64,000 nt of DNA, taken from NCBI GenBank assembly GCA_902779055.1, contig CACZAD010000014.1, forward strand, positions 55,988-119,987. The letters run 5' to 3'. Shown in pieces: positions 40,241 to 48,029 of this stretch (the stretch's first letter is position 1; each line of letters begins with the position of its first letter). Under the pieces are notes generated by a model. It searched no databases. It was not told where the DNA came from and saw only the letters and a list, made by a program, of their open reading frames with translations. The position numbers and the translations under genes were made by a program. Source of the DNA: Fibrobacter succinogenes (GTDB taxonomy: Bacteria > Fibrobacterota > Fibrobacteria > Fibrobacterales > Fibrobacteraceae).

Positions 40241-40780
40241 TTATTCGATTTCGTCAAGCTCTGCGTAAGCCTTTTCTGCTGCGGCGCGGATCTTTTCGGC
40301 TTCTTCTTTCTTTTCCTGCTGTTCGAGCATCTTGATGTATTCAGAGACGAGGTCGGAATCAAGTGTCATGACGCCGTAAACCTTGAACTTGCCGTCGGCG
40401 GTCGTTTCGACCTTGACTTCGCTGAGCGTTGCGCCGTTGAGACGCTGGCTAACAGTGGTCTTGGACGTGCTCTGGAAGTGTTCTGCGATTTCGTCGCTCA
40501 CGTCTTCCTTGAAGTTCTTGATGAGAGCCTTGGTGTGTGCGTCGATGGACTTGGCAAGATCAACACGGGCGTTCTGGTCTGCCTTTTCGAGGGCGATCTG
40601 TTCGTCTGCGGATTCGCCAATGCCAATGCCTGCCGGAATGTGCTGCTTGAGGTAAGACTTCTTCTGCATCTGCATTTCGATGAGAAGGCTTGCAGACTTT
40701 TCTTGCGGGGTCTGCGGAGGATTACTGGAGCAGCCTACGAAGAGTGCTGCAAGTGCGAGGCATGCGAACAGTTTTTTCAT
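40241..40780 (-). CDS. LPP20-family lipoprotein
   Basis: A 179-aa lipoprotein with lipobox LFVGC (C17). The mature part has IPAGIGIGESADEQIALEKADQNARVDLAKSI, the LPP20 family core, then an alpha-helical domain and a Lys/Glu-rich coiled-coil C-terminus. LPP20 proteins are outer-membrane lipoproteins of unclear function. SD AAGGAG. It shares the AT-rich gap 40781-40971 with the tol operon, divergently. Confidence 0.8.
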   Translation of the reverse strand: MKKLFACLALAALFVGCSSNPPQTPQEKSASLLIEMQMQKKSYLKQHIPAGIGIGESADEQIALEKADQNARVDLAKSIDAHTKALIKNFKEDVSDEIAEHFQSTSKTTVSQRLNGATLSEVKVETTADGKFKVYGVMTLDSDLVSEYIKMLEQQEKKEEAEKIRAAAEKAYAELDEIE

Positions 40781-40921
40781 TTTTTTCTCCTTGGAATATA
40801 AATCCTATGGTTTATGTTTATGTGTCTAATATACAAAAAAAAACTTGCAGAGATGTAATTTCGGAACATTTGTCAAAAAAAGTGCTTATTCGTATTTTTG
40901 TTCCATTTCATTTTTAGTTTT

Positions 40922-40950
40922 TTGTATTTTATTCCCGTATTCAATAAAAA
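40922..40950 (+). promoter_or_regulatory. Possible promoter of the tol-pal operon
   Basis: TTGTAT (40922-40927), 17-base spacer, TAAAAA (40945-40950), about 22 bases before the TTG start, in an AT-rich gap. A moderate match only. Confidence 0.4.
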
Positions 40951-40971
40951 TGCAAATTTTTGGAGGTTATT

Positions 40972-41673
40972 TTGAACAATTCAGTGCCTGTTTTGCAGAT
41001 GGTAACTCAGTCTGACGTTGTTACAATGATTATTCTTGGCATCCTTGCCTTCATGTCGCTCGGTTCGTGGGGAATCATTATTGTAAAGTTCTTTAAGAAC
41101 AAATCCAACTTGCGTGCCAATGCCGCATTCTTTAGGCAGTTCTGCAAAATCAGAAAGTTTACGGATCTTCAGAAACTCTGCGATTCGTCTAAGGACAGTG
41201 CGCTTCGCTCCCTGAGTGCCGAAGTCCTGATCGAAGCTTCCAAATTCAGGGGAAACGTCAGTTTTGATTCTATCCAGCATCGTGCCTCATTGCTCGAAGA
41301 TGCAATCCAGCGTTCTATTGAAGGTATCCGCATGGGCGAAGACCGTTTCTTGACGTTCCTGGCGACGAGTTCGAACTTGGCTCCGTTCTTTGGCTTGCTC
41401 GGAACCGTTTGGGGTATCATGATCGCGTTCTTCCAGATCGGACATCACGGTTCTGCGGACTTGACTGTTGTCGCTCCGGGTATTGCCATGGCCCTTATCA
41501 CGACTGTGGCTGGCCTTGTGGTTGCAATCCCTGCATCTGCGGGTTACAACTACTTTACGTCGTGCAATGGTCGTAACGAAATCTCGTACTACAATTTTGG
41601 ATCGCAAGTCCTGAGCCTGTTCAAGAGAGGGGACTTGCTGACTGTTGAAGGAGTTTCCGAGGAGGAAACGTGA
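40972..41673 (+). CDS. tolQ: TolQ/ExbB-type proton channel protein
   Basis: A 233-aa inner-membrane protein, part of the proton-driven TolQ-TolR motor that energises the Tol-Pal bridge for outer-membrane constriction. Three spans: about 10-35 and a pair after the conserved LATSSNLAPFFGLLGTVWGIMIAFFQIG and APGIAMALITTVAGLVVAIPA. TTG start 40972 sits five bases after GGAGG. The stop overlaps the next gene (GTGA). Gene order through cpoB identifies it as TolQ rather than ExbB. Confidence 0.92.
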   Translation: MNNSVPVLQMVTQSDVVTMIILGILAFMSLGSWGIIIVKFFKNKSNLRANAAFFRQFCKIRKFTDLQKLCDSSKDSALRSLSAEVLIEASKFRGNVSFDSIQHRASLLEDAIQRSIEGIRMGEDRFLTFLATSSNLAPFFGLLGTVWGIMIAFFQIGHHGSADLTVVAPGIAMALITTVAGLVVAIPASAGYNYFTSCNGRNEISYYNFGSQVLSLFKRGDLLTVEGVSEEET

Positions 41674-42077
41674 AACGCAGCCGCCGTAAGGACTTAAAGC
41701 AGGAACTCAACCTCACGAACATGATCGATATCGTGTTCGCGATATTGATTGTCTTTATTCTGTGTGCCCCGTTGATGAGCCAGGGAGTCAAGGTGAATCT
41801 CCCGAAAGTCGAGGCTCCGACGATGGAACAGCAAAAACTTTTAAAGGTCTCGATTACCAAGAATCTCGAAATTTTCATTGCCGATATGCAGGTGGATATG
41901 GAAAGCTTTGAAAGCATTTTCAATTCGCTGTGGAACGGCGAAATGGCGGTTGTCATCAATTCTGATGAGTCTGTCAGTTACGGTTTTGTGATGAAGGTGG
42001 TGACCCAGGTACAAAAGCTCGGCGTGACGAAGCTTGGCTTCTTGACGATGACGCCTAAAGACGAATTGAATAAATGA
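41670..42077 (+). CDS. tolR: TolR/ExbD-type protein
   Basis: A 135-aa bitopic protein. The membrane helix carries the conserved Asp in LTNMIDIVFAILIVFIL, the proton-translocating residue, and a small periplasmic domain follows (VKVNLPKVEAP ... VVINSDESVSYGFVMKVVTQVQKLGVTKLGFLT). GTG start overlaps the tolQ stop; its own stop overlaps the next ATG (ATGA). Confidence 0.92.
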   Translation: MKRSRRKDLKQELNLTNMIDIVFAILIVFILCAPLMSQGVKVNLPKVEAPTMEQQKLLKVSITKNLEIFIADMQVDMESFESIFNSLWNGEMAVVINSDESVSYGFVMKVVTQVQKLGVTKLGFLTMTPKDELNK

Positions 42078-43045
42078 ACAGAAATAAGGAACAAATCCAG
42101 TATTTCTCGACGGAAGACGATGGAACGTTGATCAAGATCATCGTGTCTGCCGTTGTATTTCATGTCGTCGTTGTTGCGATTTTGTTTGGGCTCAACTGCA
42201 TTGATATGAGCAAGCCTTCCAAGGAAATTCCTGTGTTCGAAATGGTGCAGGTCGATCAGCTCGTAAGGACTGCTGAGGCTAAGCCTGAGCCTCCTGAACC
42301 GGAACCCAAACCAACGCCGAAGGTGGAAAAATCGGTCGAGAAGCCGGTTGAAAAAGTAGAAGAACCGCCTGAACCTCCCAAAGAAGTTCCTGAGGAACAG
42401 AATACGCCGGAACCGCCCCCTGTAGCGACTCCGGAACCGGTGCCTGAAGAGCCTCCAACTGTAGAGCCCGAGCCTGTCCCCGAAAAGGAACTGGCACCAG
42501 AAGCACCCAAGTCGGAACCTCTCCCGGAAGCCACTCCAAAGCCAGAAGAGGTGAAGCCGGAAGAAAAGCCCAAGCCCGAAGAAAAGCCCAAGCCCGAAGA
42601 AAAGAAGGTCGAAAAACCGGCTAAGAAACCGGTCGAAAAGAAAAAGTCCGAACAAAAGCCCGCAAAGAAGGCTAAGGAGGACGATGACTTTGATATCGGT
42701 GACTTGAACTTGAAAAAGTCTTTTGAACTGCCGAGCTTGAAGGCGGTGAATCCGATCGACATGGATCCGTTGATGCAGGTGTTTTTGGAACGCGCGAAGG
42801 CGAAGATCATGAGCAATTTCAATCCGCCGAACGGACTTTCGATTCCGCAGGATGCGAAGACGACGGTTCAGTTCTCCGTGATGCGCTCGGGTGAAATTAC
42901 GGGCGTCTTGCTGAAGCGTTCTTCGTCGAACAGCACGTGGGATCACTTGTCGATGCGTGCCGTGAAGATTTCGAGATTGCCGGAACTTCCGCCGACGTAC
43001 AGCGGATCCAGTCTTGTATTGCAGTTTAACTTTACGCCGAACTAG
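42074..43045 (+). CDS. tolA: TolA/TonB-like energy transducer
   Basis: A 323-aa protein: membrane anchor (about 20-40, IIVSAVVFHVVVVAILFGL), a long Pro/Glu/Lys-rich periplasmic stalk (about 65-215, including two KPKPEE units in a row), and a globular C-terminal domain (about 235-323) with the TonB-C pattern (FLERAKAKIMSNFNPP ... TTVQFSVMRSGEITGVLLKRSS). E. coli TolA uses an Ala/Lys helix for its stalk, so this is TonB-like in architecture; gene position argues for the TolA role. Confidence 0.88.
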   Translation: MNRNKEQIQYFSTEDDGTLIKIIVSAVVFHVVVVAILFGLNCIDMSKPSKEIPVFEMVQVDQLVRTAEAKPEPPEPEPKPTPKVEKSVEKPVEKVEEPPEPPKEVPEEQNTPEPPPVATPEPVPEEPPTVEPEPVPEKELAPEAPKSEPLPEATPKPEEVKPEEKPKPEEKPKPEEKKVEKPAKKPVEKKKSEQKPAKKAKEDDDFDIGDLNLKKSFELPSLKAVNPIDMDPLMQVFLERAKAKIMSNFNPPNGLSIPQDAKTTVQFSVMRSGEITGVLLKRSSSNSTWDHLSMRAVKISRLPELPPTYSGSSLVLQFNFTPN

Positions 43046-43064
43046 AAAAGGAATGGAGGTGCCC

Positions 43065-43086
43065 GCCCTTCGACAGGCTCAGGGAC
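43065..43086. repeat. Interspersed palindrome CCCTTCGACAGGCTCAGGG type
   Basis: A 65-base gap between tolA and tolB contains GCCCTTCGACAGGCTCAGGG, the core of a repeat known from many unrelated bacterial genomes. CCCT/AGGG arms form a small hairpin inside the operon. Confidence 0.65.
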
Positions 43087-43110
43087 CTGGCTGGGTGTAG
43101 CAAATTTAAT

Positions 43111-44382
43111 ATGAATAAAATAAAATTGCTTTTTGTGCTTGTCGCGTTGATGCTTGTCGTGCCTGCAACCGCTGCGATCGATACGATTGCCGTGGATGTG
43201 GGGATTTCCGTTTACAAGCTGATGCCGATTGGTGTTGTGCCGTTTGAAGAAGAAGGAAAAATCAAGTGGAACGGTGAAGCTCCGCATTTGATCTTGACTC
43301 GCGATGCAAACCTTTCGGGCCGTTTTGAAGCGGTGTCGTCGAACAAGTTTGATCTGGTGCTGTTCAGTAAGAAGCGTGCCCGTCAGTACGTGACCGGAAA
43401 CGCCACAAAGCTTTCTAACGGAAAAATCAAGCTCGATTGCTATTTGTATGCCGCCGAAACAAAGGACTTGCTTTTGGGTGAAAGCTATACCGTCAAGGCT
43501 CAGGACGTGCGCCAGGCGGTGCATTCGTTCTTTGACAAGGTCGTTTATCGTTTGTTCGGTGAACGCGGTGTTGCAACGACCAAGCTTGCCTACGTTTCCA
43601 AAATTGACGGCGTAAAACAGGTGGTGATTTCGGACTATGACGGTTTTTCGCGCCGACAGATTACTCGTGATACATCCATCAACATGATGCCCGTTTGGAT
43701 GAAGGACAACAAGGGCCTGGTTTATGTGAATTTTAGGAAGCACCGCCCGAACCTTTACTCTATAACGTTTGGCGGTCAGGAAAAGCCGATCTTCACGCAG
43801 TTTGCACAGACGTTTAGCCCGGCTGTGAACCCAAAGACCGGAGAACTCCTTTTTGCGGTAACGGATAACGGAAAGACGGAACTTTACCGTGGCGACATGA
43901 AGAATGGTTCTGCGAAAAAGTTCTTGCACCTGCAATCGAATCAGGTGAGCCCTTCCTGGAGCCCGTTTGCAAGCGAAGTGTTGTTCACGAGCGACCGTGG
44001 CGGATCTCCGCAGGTGTATGCCGTGGGCCGTGATGGAACGGACGTAAGGCGTATTACGTACATGGGACGTTACAACGAACGTGCCAGTTGGTCACCGGAA
44101 GGCGACCGCATTGTCTATACGTCGATGGATGAAGGCAAGATGAACATTTACACGTGCGCATTGGATGGCACGGACATTGTGCAGTTGACGTCGAATGCCG
44201 GGAACAACGAACACCCGACCTGGTCGCCGGATGGCAAGCTGATTGCGTTTGCGAGCGACCGTGGCGGCAATTACCAAATTTATATCATGCGCAAGGACGG
44301 TAGCGGCGTGACCCGCATAACAAGTGGTGTCGAGAATACATCGCCGACGTGGTCCTGGTTCTTTGACGGAAAAAATAAATAG
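43111..44382 (+). CDS. tolB: Tol-Pal system beta-propeller protein TolB
   Basis: A 423-aa periplasmic protein. Signal peptide about 1-21. The N-terminal domain (22-165) resembles TolB D1 (IGVVPF..NLSGRFEAV), and the C-terminal six-bladed propeller has WD40-like PD40 repeats: SPSWSPFASEVLFTSDRGGSPQVY, RASWSPEGDRIVYTSMDEGKMNIY, HPTWSPDGKLIAFASDRGGNYQIY. It links TolA to Pal. Separated from tolA by a repeat element but otherwise in operon. Confidence 0.94.
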   Translation: MNKIKLLFVLVALMLVVPATAAIDTIAVDVGISVYKLMPIGVVPFEEEGKIKWNGEAPHLILTRDANLSGRFEAVSSNKFDLVLFSKKRARQYVTGNATKLSNGKIKLDCYLYAAETKDLLLGESYTVKAQDVRQAVHSFFDKVVYRLFGERGVATTKLAYVSKIDGVKQVVISDYDGFSRRQITRDTSINMMPVWMKDNKGLVYVNFRKHRPNLYSITFGGQEKPIFTQFAQTFSPAVNPKTGELLFAVTDNGKTELYRGDMKNGSAKKFLHLQSNQVSPSWSPFASEVLFTSDRGGSPQVYAVGRDGTDVRRITYMGRYNERASWSPEGDRIVYTSMDEGKMNIYTCALDGTDIVQLTSNAGNNEHPTWSPDGKLIAFASDRGGNYQIYIMRKDGSGVTRITSGVENTSPTWSWFFDGKNK

Positions 44383-44394
44383 AGGAGGTGTGCT

Positions 44395-44973
44395 TTGAAA
44401 AAGTTGTTAAAACTCGCATTGATGGGGGCTGTGGCTTCGTTTTTTGCTTGGGGCTGTGCCAACAAGGAACAGCCGGAAACGGATCCTGCACCAAAGACGG
44501 CGCCGGAAGCTCCTGTAGATTCGACGCTCAATCTGGAACCGATTGTAGCTGATACGCTGAGTGCGGATTCCCTTGCCAAGCTCGAAGCTGAAAGGCTCGA
44601 GGCAGAACGCGCACGCTTGGAAGAGATGATCAACCGCATCATGCTTGACGATGTTTATTTTGATTATGACCGTGCGGAATTGACCGAGGCCGCAAAACAG
44701 ATCCTGGTGCAGATTGCAGAAATCCTTACGAACGAGGATCGCTTTGTCGTGACAATCGAGGGACATACCGATGCTCGCGGCACTGAGGACTACAACCTCA
44801 CTTTGGGAGCCCGCCGATCGACGATTGTTCGGGATTTCTTGATTGCATACGGTGTTGACGGAAACAAGCTGAGATCCGTGAGCTACGGCAAGGAACGCCC
44901 GAAAGTTCAGGGAACGGACGAGGACGCTTATGCCAAGAACCGTCGTGCCCATTTCCGTGTAACTATTGAATAG
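44395..44973 (+). CDS. pal: Peptidoglycan-associated lipoprotein Pal (OmpA-like)
   Basis: A 192-aa outer-membrane lipoprotein that binds peptidoglycan. TTG start with GAGGAGGT SD. The signal peptide ends in FFAWGC, unusual because Trp sits at -2 of the lipobox. A linker with LEAERLEAERARLEE helix leads to the OmpA-C domain (about 80-192): VYFDYDRAELTEAAKQIL, GHTDARGTEDYNLTLGARRS and NRRAHF, all peptidoglycan-binding hallmarks. Confidence 0.95.
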   Translation: MKKLLKLALMGAVASFFAWGCANKEQPETDPAPKTAPEAPVDSTLNLEPIVADTLSADSLAKLEAERLEAERARLEEMINRIMLDDVYFDYDRAELTEAAKQILVQIAEILTNEDRFVVTIEGHTDARGTEDYNLTLGARRSTIVRDFLIAYGVDGNKLRSVSYGKERPKVQGTDEDAYAKNRRAHFRVTIE

Positions 44974-44983
44974 GGGTTGAATC

Positions 44984-45838
44984 GTGAATCTGAAGTCTAT
45001 TTCGTTAGGTGTGGTGCTTGCGTCGTTTATGCTTTCGGGATGCAGCAGCATTACGGTGTTGCGCACAAAGGAAATGAAAGCCGTTGGCGACGAGATTATG
45101 GTCAAGAACGATTCTGCCTACAAGGCTCTGGCTGCAGAGAATGCTATGCTCAAGGCGCAGCTTGATAGCGTGAAGGCCGAACTCGATGCGGCTGCGCTTG
45201 CACAAAAGCGTTTGCAGACGGACGTGACGCTCCTTTCAAAGCGTATGAGCGACGAGTCGATCCGTCGTGACACGCGTCAGGAAGAAATCATCTACCGTTT
45301 GGATTTGCTGCTCGGCAAGTCCGACAAGATTTTGGCGAAGAAGGTCGTGGTGAGCGGCAATGCGGCTAGCACCGTGATGGAGGCGGATGCCGAAAAAATG
45401 GTTGAAGCCGAGACGATGTTCAATACCGCCCATTCCGATTATCATCGTGGCGAATATAAGCTTGCCTATAACGGATTCAAGCAAGTCTACGAGCTGATGA
45501 AAAGTGGTGAAATGGCCGAAGGGGCTTTGTACTGGATGTCGCTTTGCTTGATCGAAGCAAACCAGGCGGCTAAGGCGAAAACGCTTTTGACGAACCTTGT
45601 GGATTCTAATCCGAACGGGATGAAGGCTTGCGCTAGTATGTTCAAACTGGCGACGCTTTACGGTAACGAATGCAGCCTGGATCGCCAGAAACAGTATTTG
45701 CAGATGATTCTTGCGAACAATACCTGTGCTTCGACTCCGGAGCTGGAGCAGGCCGCCATGATTTTGCAGGGCTTGCTGGACTACAAGTCTACGGACGGAA
45801 AGACCGCAGAACAGGTTTGCCGAGAACAGATGCGGTAA
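44984..45838 (+). CDS. cpoB: CpoB/YbgF-like lipoprotein
   Basis: A 284-aa lipoprotein (lipobox FMLSGC). The N-terminal half is a coiled coil (about 45-105, AAENAMLKAQLDSVKAELDAAALAQKRLQ), like the trimerisation domain of CpoB. The C-terminal half is TPR-like (AETMFNTAHSDYHRGEYKLAYNGFKQVYEL..EGALYWMSLCLIEANQAAKAKTLL). CpoB coordinates peptidoglycan synthesis with outer-membrane constriction. GTG start. Last gene of the operon, with a strong terminator after it. E. coli CpoB is soluble; here it is lipidated. Confidence 0.88.
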   Translation: MNLKSISLGVVLASFMLSGCSSITVLRTKEMKAVGDEIMVKNDSAYKALAAENAMLKAQLDSVKAELDAAALAQKRLQTDVTLLSKRMSDESIRRDTRQEEIIYRLDLLLGKSDKILAKKVVVSGNAASTVMEADAEKMVEAETMFNTAHSDYHRGEYKLAYNGFKQVYELMKSGEMAEGALYWMSLCLIEANQAAKAKTLLTNLVDSNPNGMKACASMFKLATLYGNECSLDRQKQYLQMILANNTCASTPELEQAAMILQGLLDYKSTDGKTAEQVCREQMR

Positions 45839-45860
45839 AAGAGTTTTGATGTGATATGCA

Positions 45861-45891
45861 AAAAGCTCCGAGTTTTGAACTCGGAGCTTTT
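45861..45891. terminator. Bidirectional terminator between cpoB and murA
   Basis: A 14-bp perfect stem AAAAGCTCCGAGTT-TTG-AACTCGGAGCTTTT; A and T runs make it work on both strands. Confidence 0.92.
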
Positions 45892-45915
45892 GTTGTCAAA
45901 AGACGATGCGATGAA

Positions 45916-47193
45916 TTATTCGTCGCGGGCGTCCGGGTTGACGCGCTTGACGGTGGCGCCGATCTTTGCCATCTTGGCTTCGAAATCTTCGTAACCGCGG
46001 TCAAGGTGGTAAATGCGGCTGATGGTCGTTTCGCCTTCGGCGATGAGGCCTGCAAGCACGAGAGCTGCGCTTGCGCGGAGGTCGGAACCCATGATGTCGG
46101 CACCTTCGAGCGGGAGGCCGCCCTTGATGGTGGCGGTGTTGCCGTTCAGCTGGATGGATGCGCCAAGGCGTTCGAGTTCGGCGACGTGCTTGAAGCGGTC
46201 GTTATAGACGGTGTCCTGCACGAGGCTGTTGCCTGGAATGGAAAGGAGCGTTGCCATGAACGGAGCCTGCATATCGGTCGGGAATCCCGGGAACGGGAGC
46301 GTCGAAAGGCTCATCGGCTTGAGTTCCTGCTGGCGGGCGTCGACTTCGGCCCAGTCGGCACCGACGTTCACCTTGCAGCCGATTTCGCGGAATGCGTCGA
46401 GCGTGGAGGCGATATGTTCCGGGATGATGTGCGTGACCTTGACGCGGCCGCGTGTGATGGCGGCGGCGCAGAGGAACGTACCGGCTTCGATACGGTCTGG
46501 GATCGTGACGCCTGTACCTGGGCGGAGGGATTCGACGCCCTGGACGGTAAGGGTGCGCGTTCCGCGGCCCTGGATCTTGGCGCCCATGTTGGTGAGGAAG
46601 TCGATGAGGTTGTCGATTTCGGGTTCGAGGGCGGCATTCTGCAAGACGCTCACGCCCTTGGCAAGCGTTGCTGCCATGAGAACGTTGACCGTTGCACCGA
46701 CGCTAGAAATCGGGAAGTTGAAGTTACCGCCGGGGAGGCGTCCTTCGCAGGTCGCTTCGACATAGCCGTGGGTGACGGTAATCTTTGCTCCGAGCGCTTC
46801 GAGGCCCTTGAGGTGGAGATCCACAGGACGCGGGCCCCAGGCGCATCCGCCGGGGAGCGAAACGCGGCAACGCCCGAAACGGGCGACGAGAGGGCCGAGC
46901 ACGTAGAAGCTTGCGCGCATGGTCTTTACAAGTTCGTACGGAGCTTCCAGATGGTCCACGCCGCGGGTGTCGATTCTCAAAACGTGGCTTCCGCCGTTGA
47001 TGTGGCAACCGATGACGCGGAGTACGTCGGACATGGTCTTCATGTCTTTCAAGTGCGGAACGTTCGTGATTTCGGAAACGCCGTCGGCGAGAAGGGCTGC
47101 GGCCATGACTGCGAGAACTGCGTTCTTTGCACCGGAAATTTCGACTTCACCATTGACGGGTGCTTTTACTTGCGGAACGATAAATTGATCCAT
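45916..47193 (-). CDS. murA: UDP-N-acetylglucosamine 1-carboxyvinyltransferase
   Basis: A 425-aa enzyme that transfers enolpyruvate from PEP to UDP-GlcNAc, the first committed step of peptidoglycan synthesis. GAKNAVLAVMAAALL near the N-terminus, active-site loop Cys C117 in SLPGGCAWGPRP (the residue alkylated by fosfomycin, so a sensitive type), and the D-x-R region ESLRPGTGVTIPDRIEAGTF. Its product is reduced by MurB (630-1550). Follows the RDD-protein gene by five bases on the same strand. Confidence 0.96.
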   Translation of the reverse strand: MDQFIVPQVKAPVNGEVEISGAKNAVLAVMAAALLADGVSEITNVPHLKDMKTMSDVLRVIGCHINGGSHVLRIDTRGVDHLEAPYELVKTMRASFYVLGPLVARFGRCRVSLPGGCAWGPRPVDLHLKGLEALGAKITVTHGYVEATCEGRLPGGNFNFPISSVGATVNVLMAATLAKGVSVLQNAALEPEIDNLIDFLTNMGAKIQGRGTRTLTVQGVESLRPGTGVTIPDRIEAGTFLCAAAITRGRVKVTHIIPEHIASTLDAFREIGCKVNVGADWAEVDARQQELKPMSLSTLPFPGFPTDMQAPFMATLLSIPGNSLVQDTVYNDRFKHVAELERLGASIQLNGNTATIKGGLPLEGADIMGSDLRASAALVLAGLIAEGETTISRIYHLDRGYEDFEAKMAKIGATVKRVNPDARDE

Positions 47194-47198
47194 ATAAA

Positions 47199-47963
47199 CT
47201 AAACCTCTGTATTTTCTTTTTGTTTGATGACGTCATGGACGACGCGGGTCCTTGCGATAAAGTCGTGCAATGCTCTTTTTTGCGGATCCACGAGGACGAT
47301 AAGGTAGCCCAGACCATAGAAAATCAACGTTGCCTGAGTGACAATGCTTGCAATGAAGCGGAAAATCGAGAATGCCCACGAAAGTTTTTCGCCGTTTGCC
47401 ATTTCGACATGGATGTGCAATAGCTTTTTGCCCGGGGTTGCACCGGAGATGGCGTGGAAAACGATAAAATAGACCGCTTGGACAAAGCTCCAGACCGTAA
47501 AGAATGTAGACATTCCGGGGAGATCGAGAGCCTTGGAAACGAGTTCCGTGGAGGCGGGGTTGTCGAGGTACTGATTTACGATTTCGGAGACGGCACTGAT
47601 GTCGACCAAACCTGCAAAGCTGAACAGGTATAGGCAAATGGCCCCGAAAACTGAAAGAATTAAGTTATCTATAATGAAAGCGTTTGCGCGGATAAAGAAT
47701 CCTGCGTAGCGTTTGCGCAGAAGCCTGTTCTGCAGAATCGTTTCGATGGTCTGCTGGAGGATTTCTTCTTCGGTGGGTTCCGGGGCTTCGGTGGCTTCGG
47801 GATAGTCTTTCCAGGCTTTCCAATCTGTTTCACCGGAGTGCCAGACTAAAGTATCGTCCTTTATTTTGCCTTCGTTGACAAATGCCCTGATTTCGTCGAT
47901 AGAATAAGGACCTTGACGCCTGTCTCCGTCTGTGATAGAAGTGTCGATGTAAAACCATTTCAT
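47199..47963 (-). CDS. RDD-family membrane protein with N-terminal GYF_2 domain
   Basis: A 254-aa protein. Residues 1-55 form a GYF_2-type domain (WFYID..QGPYSIDEIRAFVNEGKIKDDTLVWHSGETDWKAW). An acidic linker precedes the RDD region (about 85-245): RYAGFFIRANAFIIDNLIL, GATPGKKLLHIHVE and DPQKRALHDFIARTRVV, with three spans. RDD proteins may transport ions or small solutes; function here is unknown. Probably co-transcribed with murA. Divergent from rapA. Confidence 0.87.
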   Translation of the reverse strand: MKWFYIDTSITDGDRRQGPYSIDEIRAFVNEGKIKDDTLVWHSGETDWKAWKDYPEATEAPEPTEEEILQQTIETILQNRLLRKRYAGFFIRANAFIIDNLILSVFGAICLYLFSFAGLVDISAVSEIVNQYLDNPASTELVSKALDLPGMSTFFTVWSFVQAVYFIVFHAISGATPGKKLLHIHVEMANGEKLSWAFSIFRFIASIVTQATLIFYGLGYLIVLVDPQKRALHDFIARTRVVHDVIKQKENTEV

Positions 47964-48029
47964 GTTAGAGAATAATTTAGTAAAAAGTTCGCAAGCCGAA
48001 ATTTTGAAAAAATCCTAAATTTACAGGTT

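Noticed and set aside
42541..42610. Direct repeats that might suggest a CRISPR or VNTR array
   Set aside because: They are two KPKPEE codon repeats inside the tolA stalk, with no spacers.
45856..47202. 448-codon open frame opposite murA
   Set aside because: MurA is complete on the minus strand. The opposite frame also begins within the bidirectional terminator.
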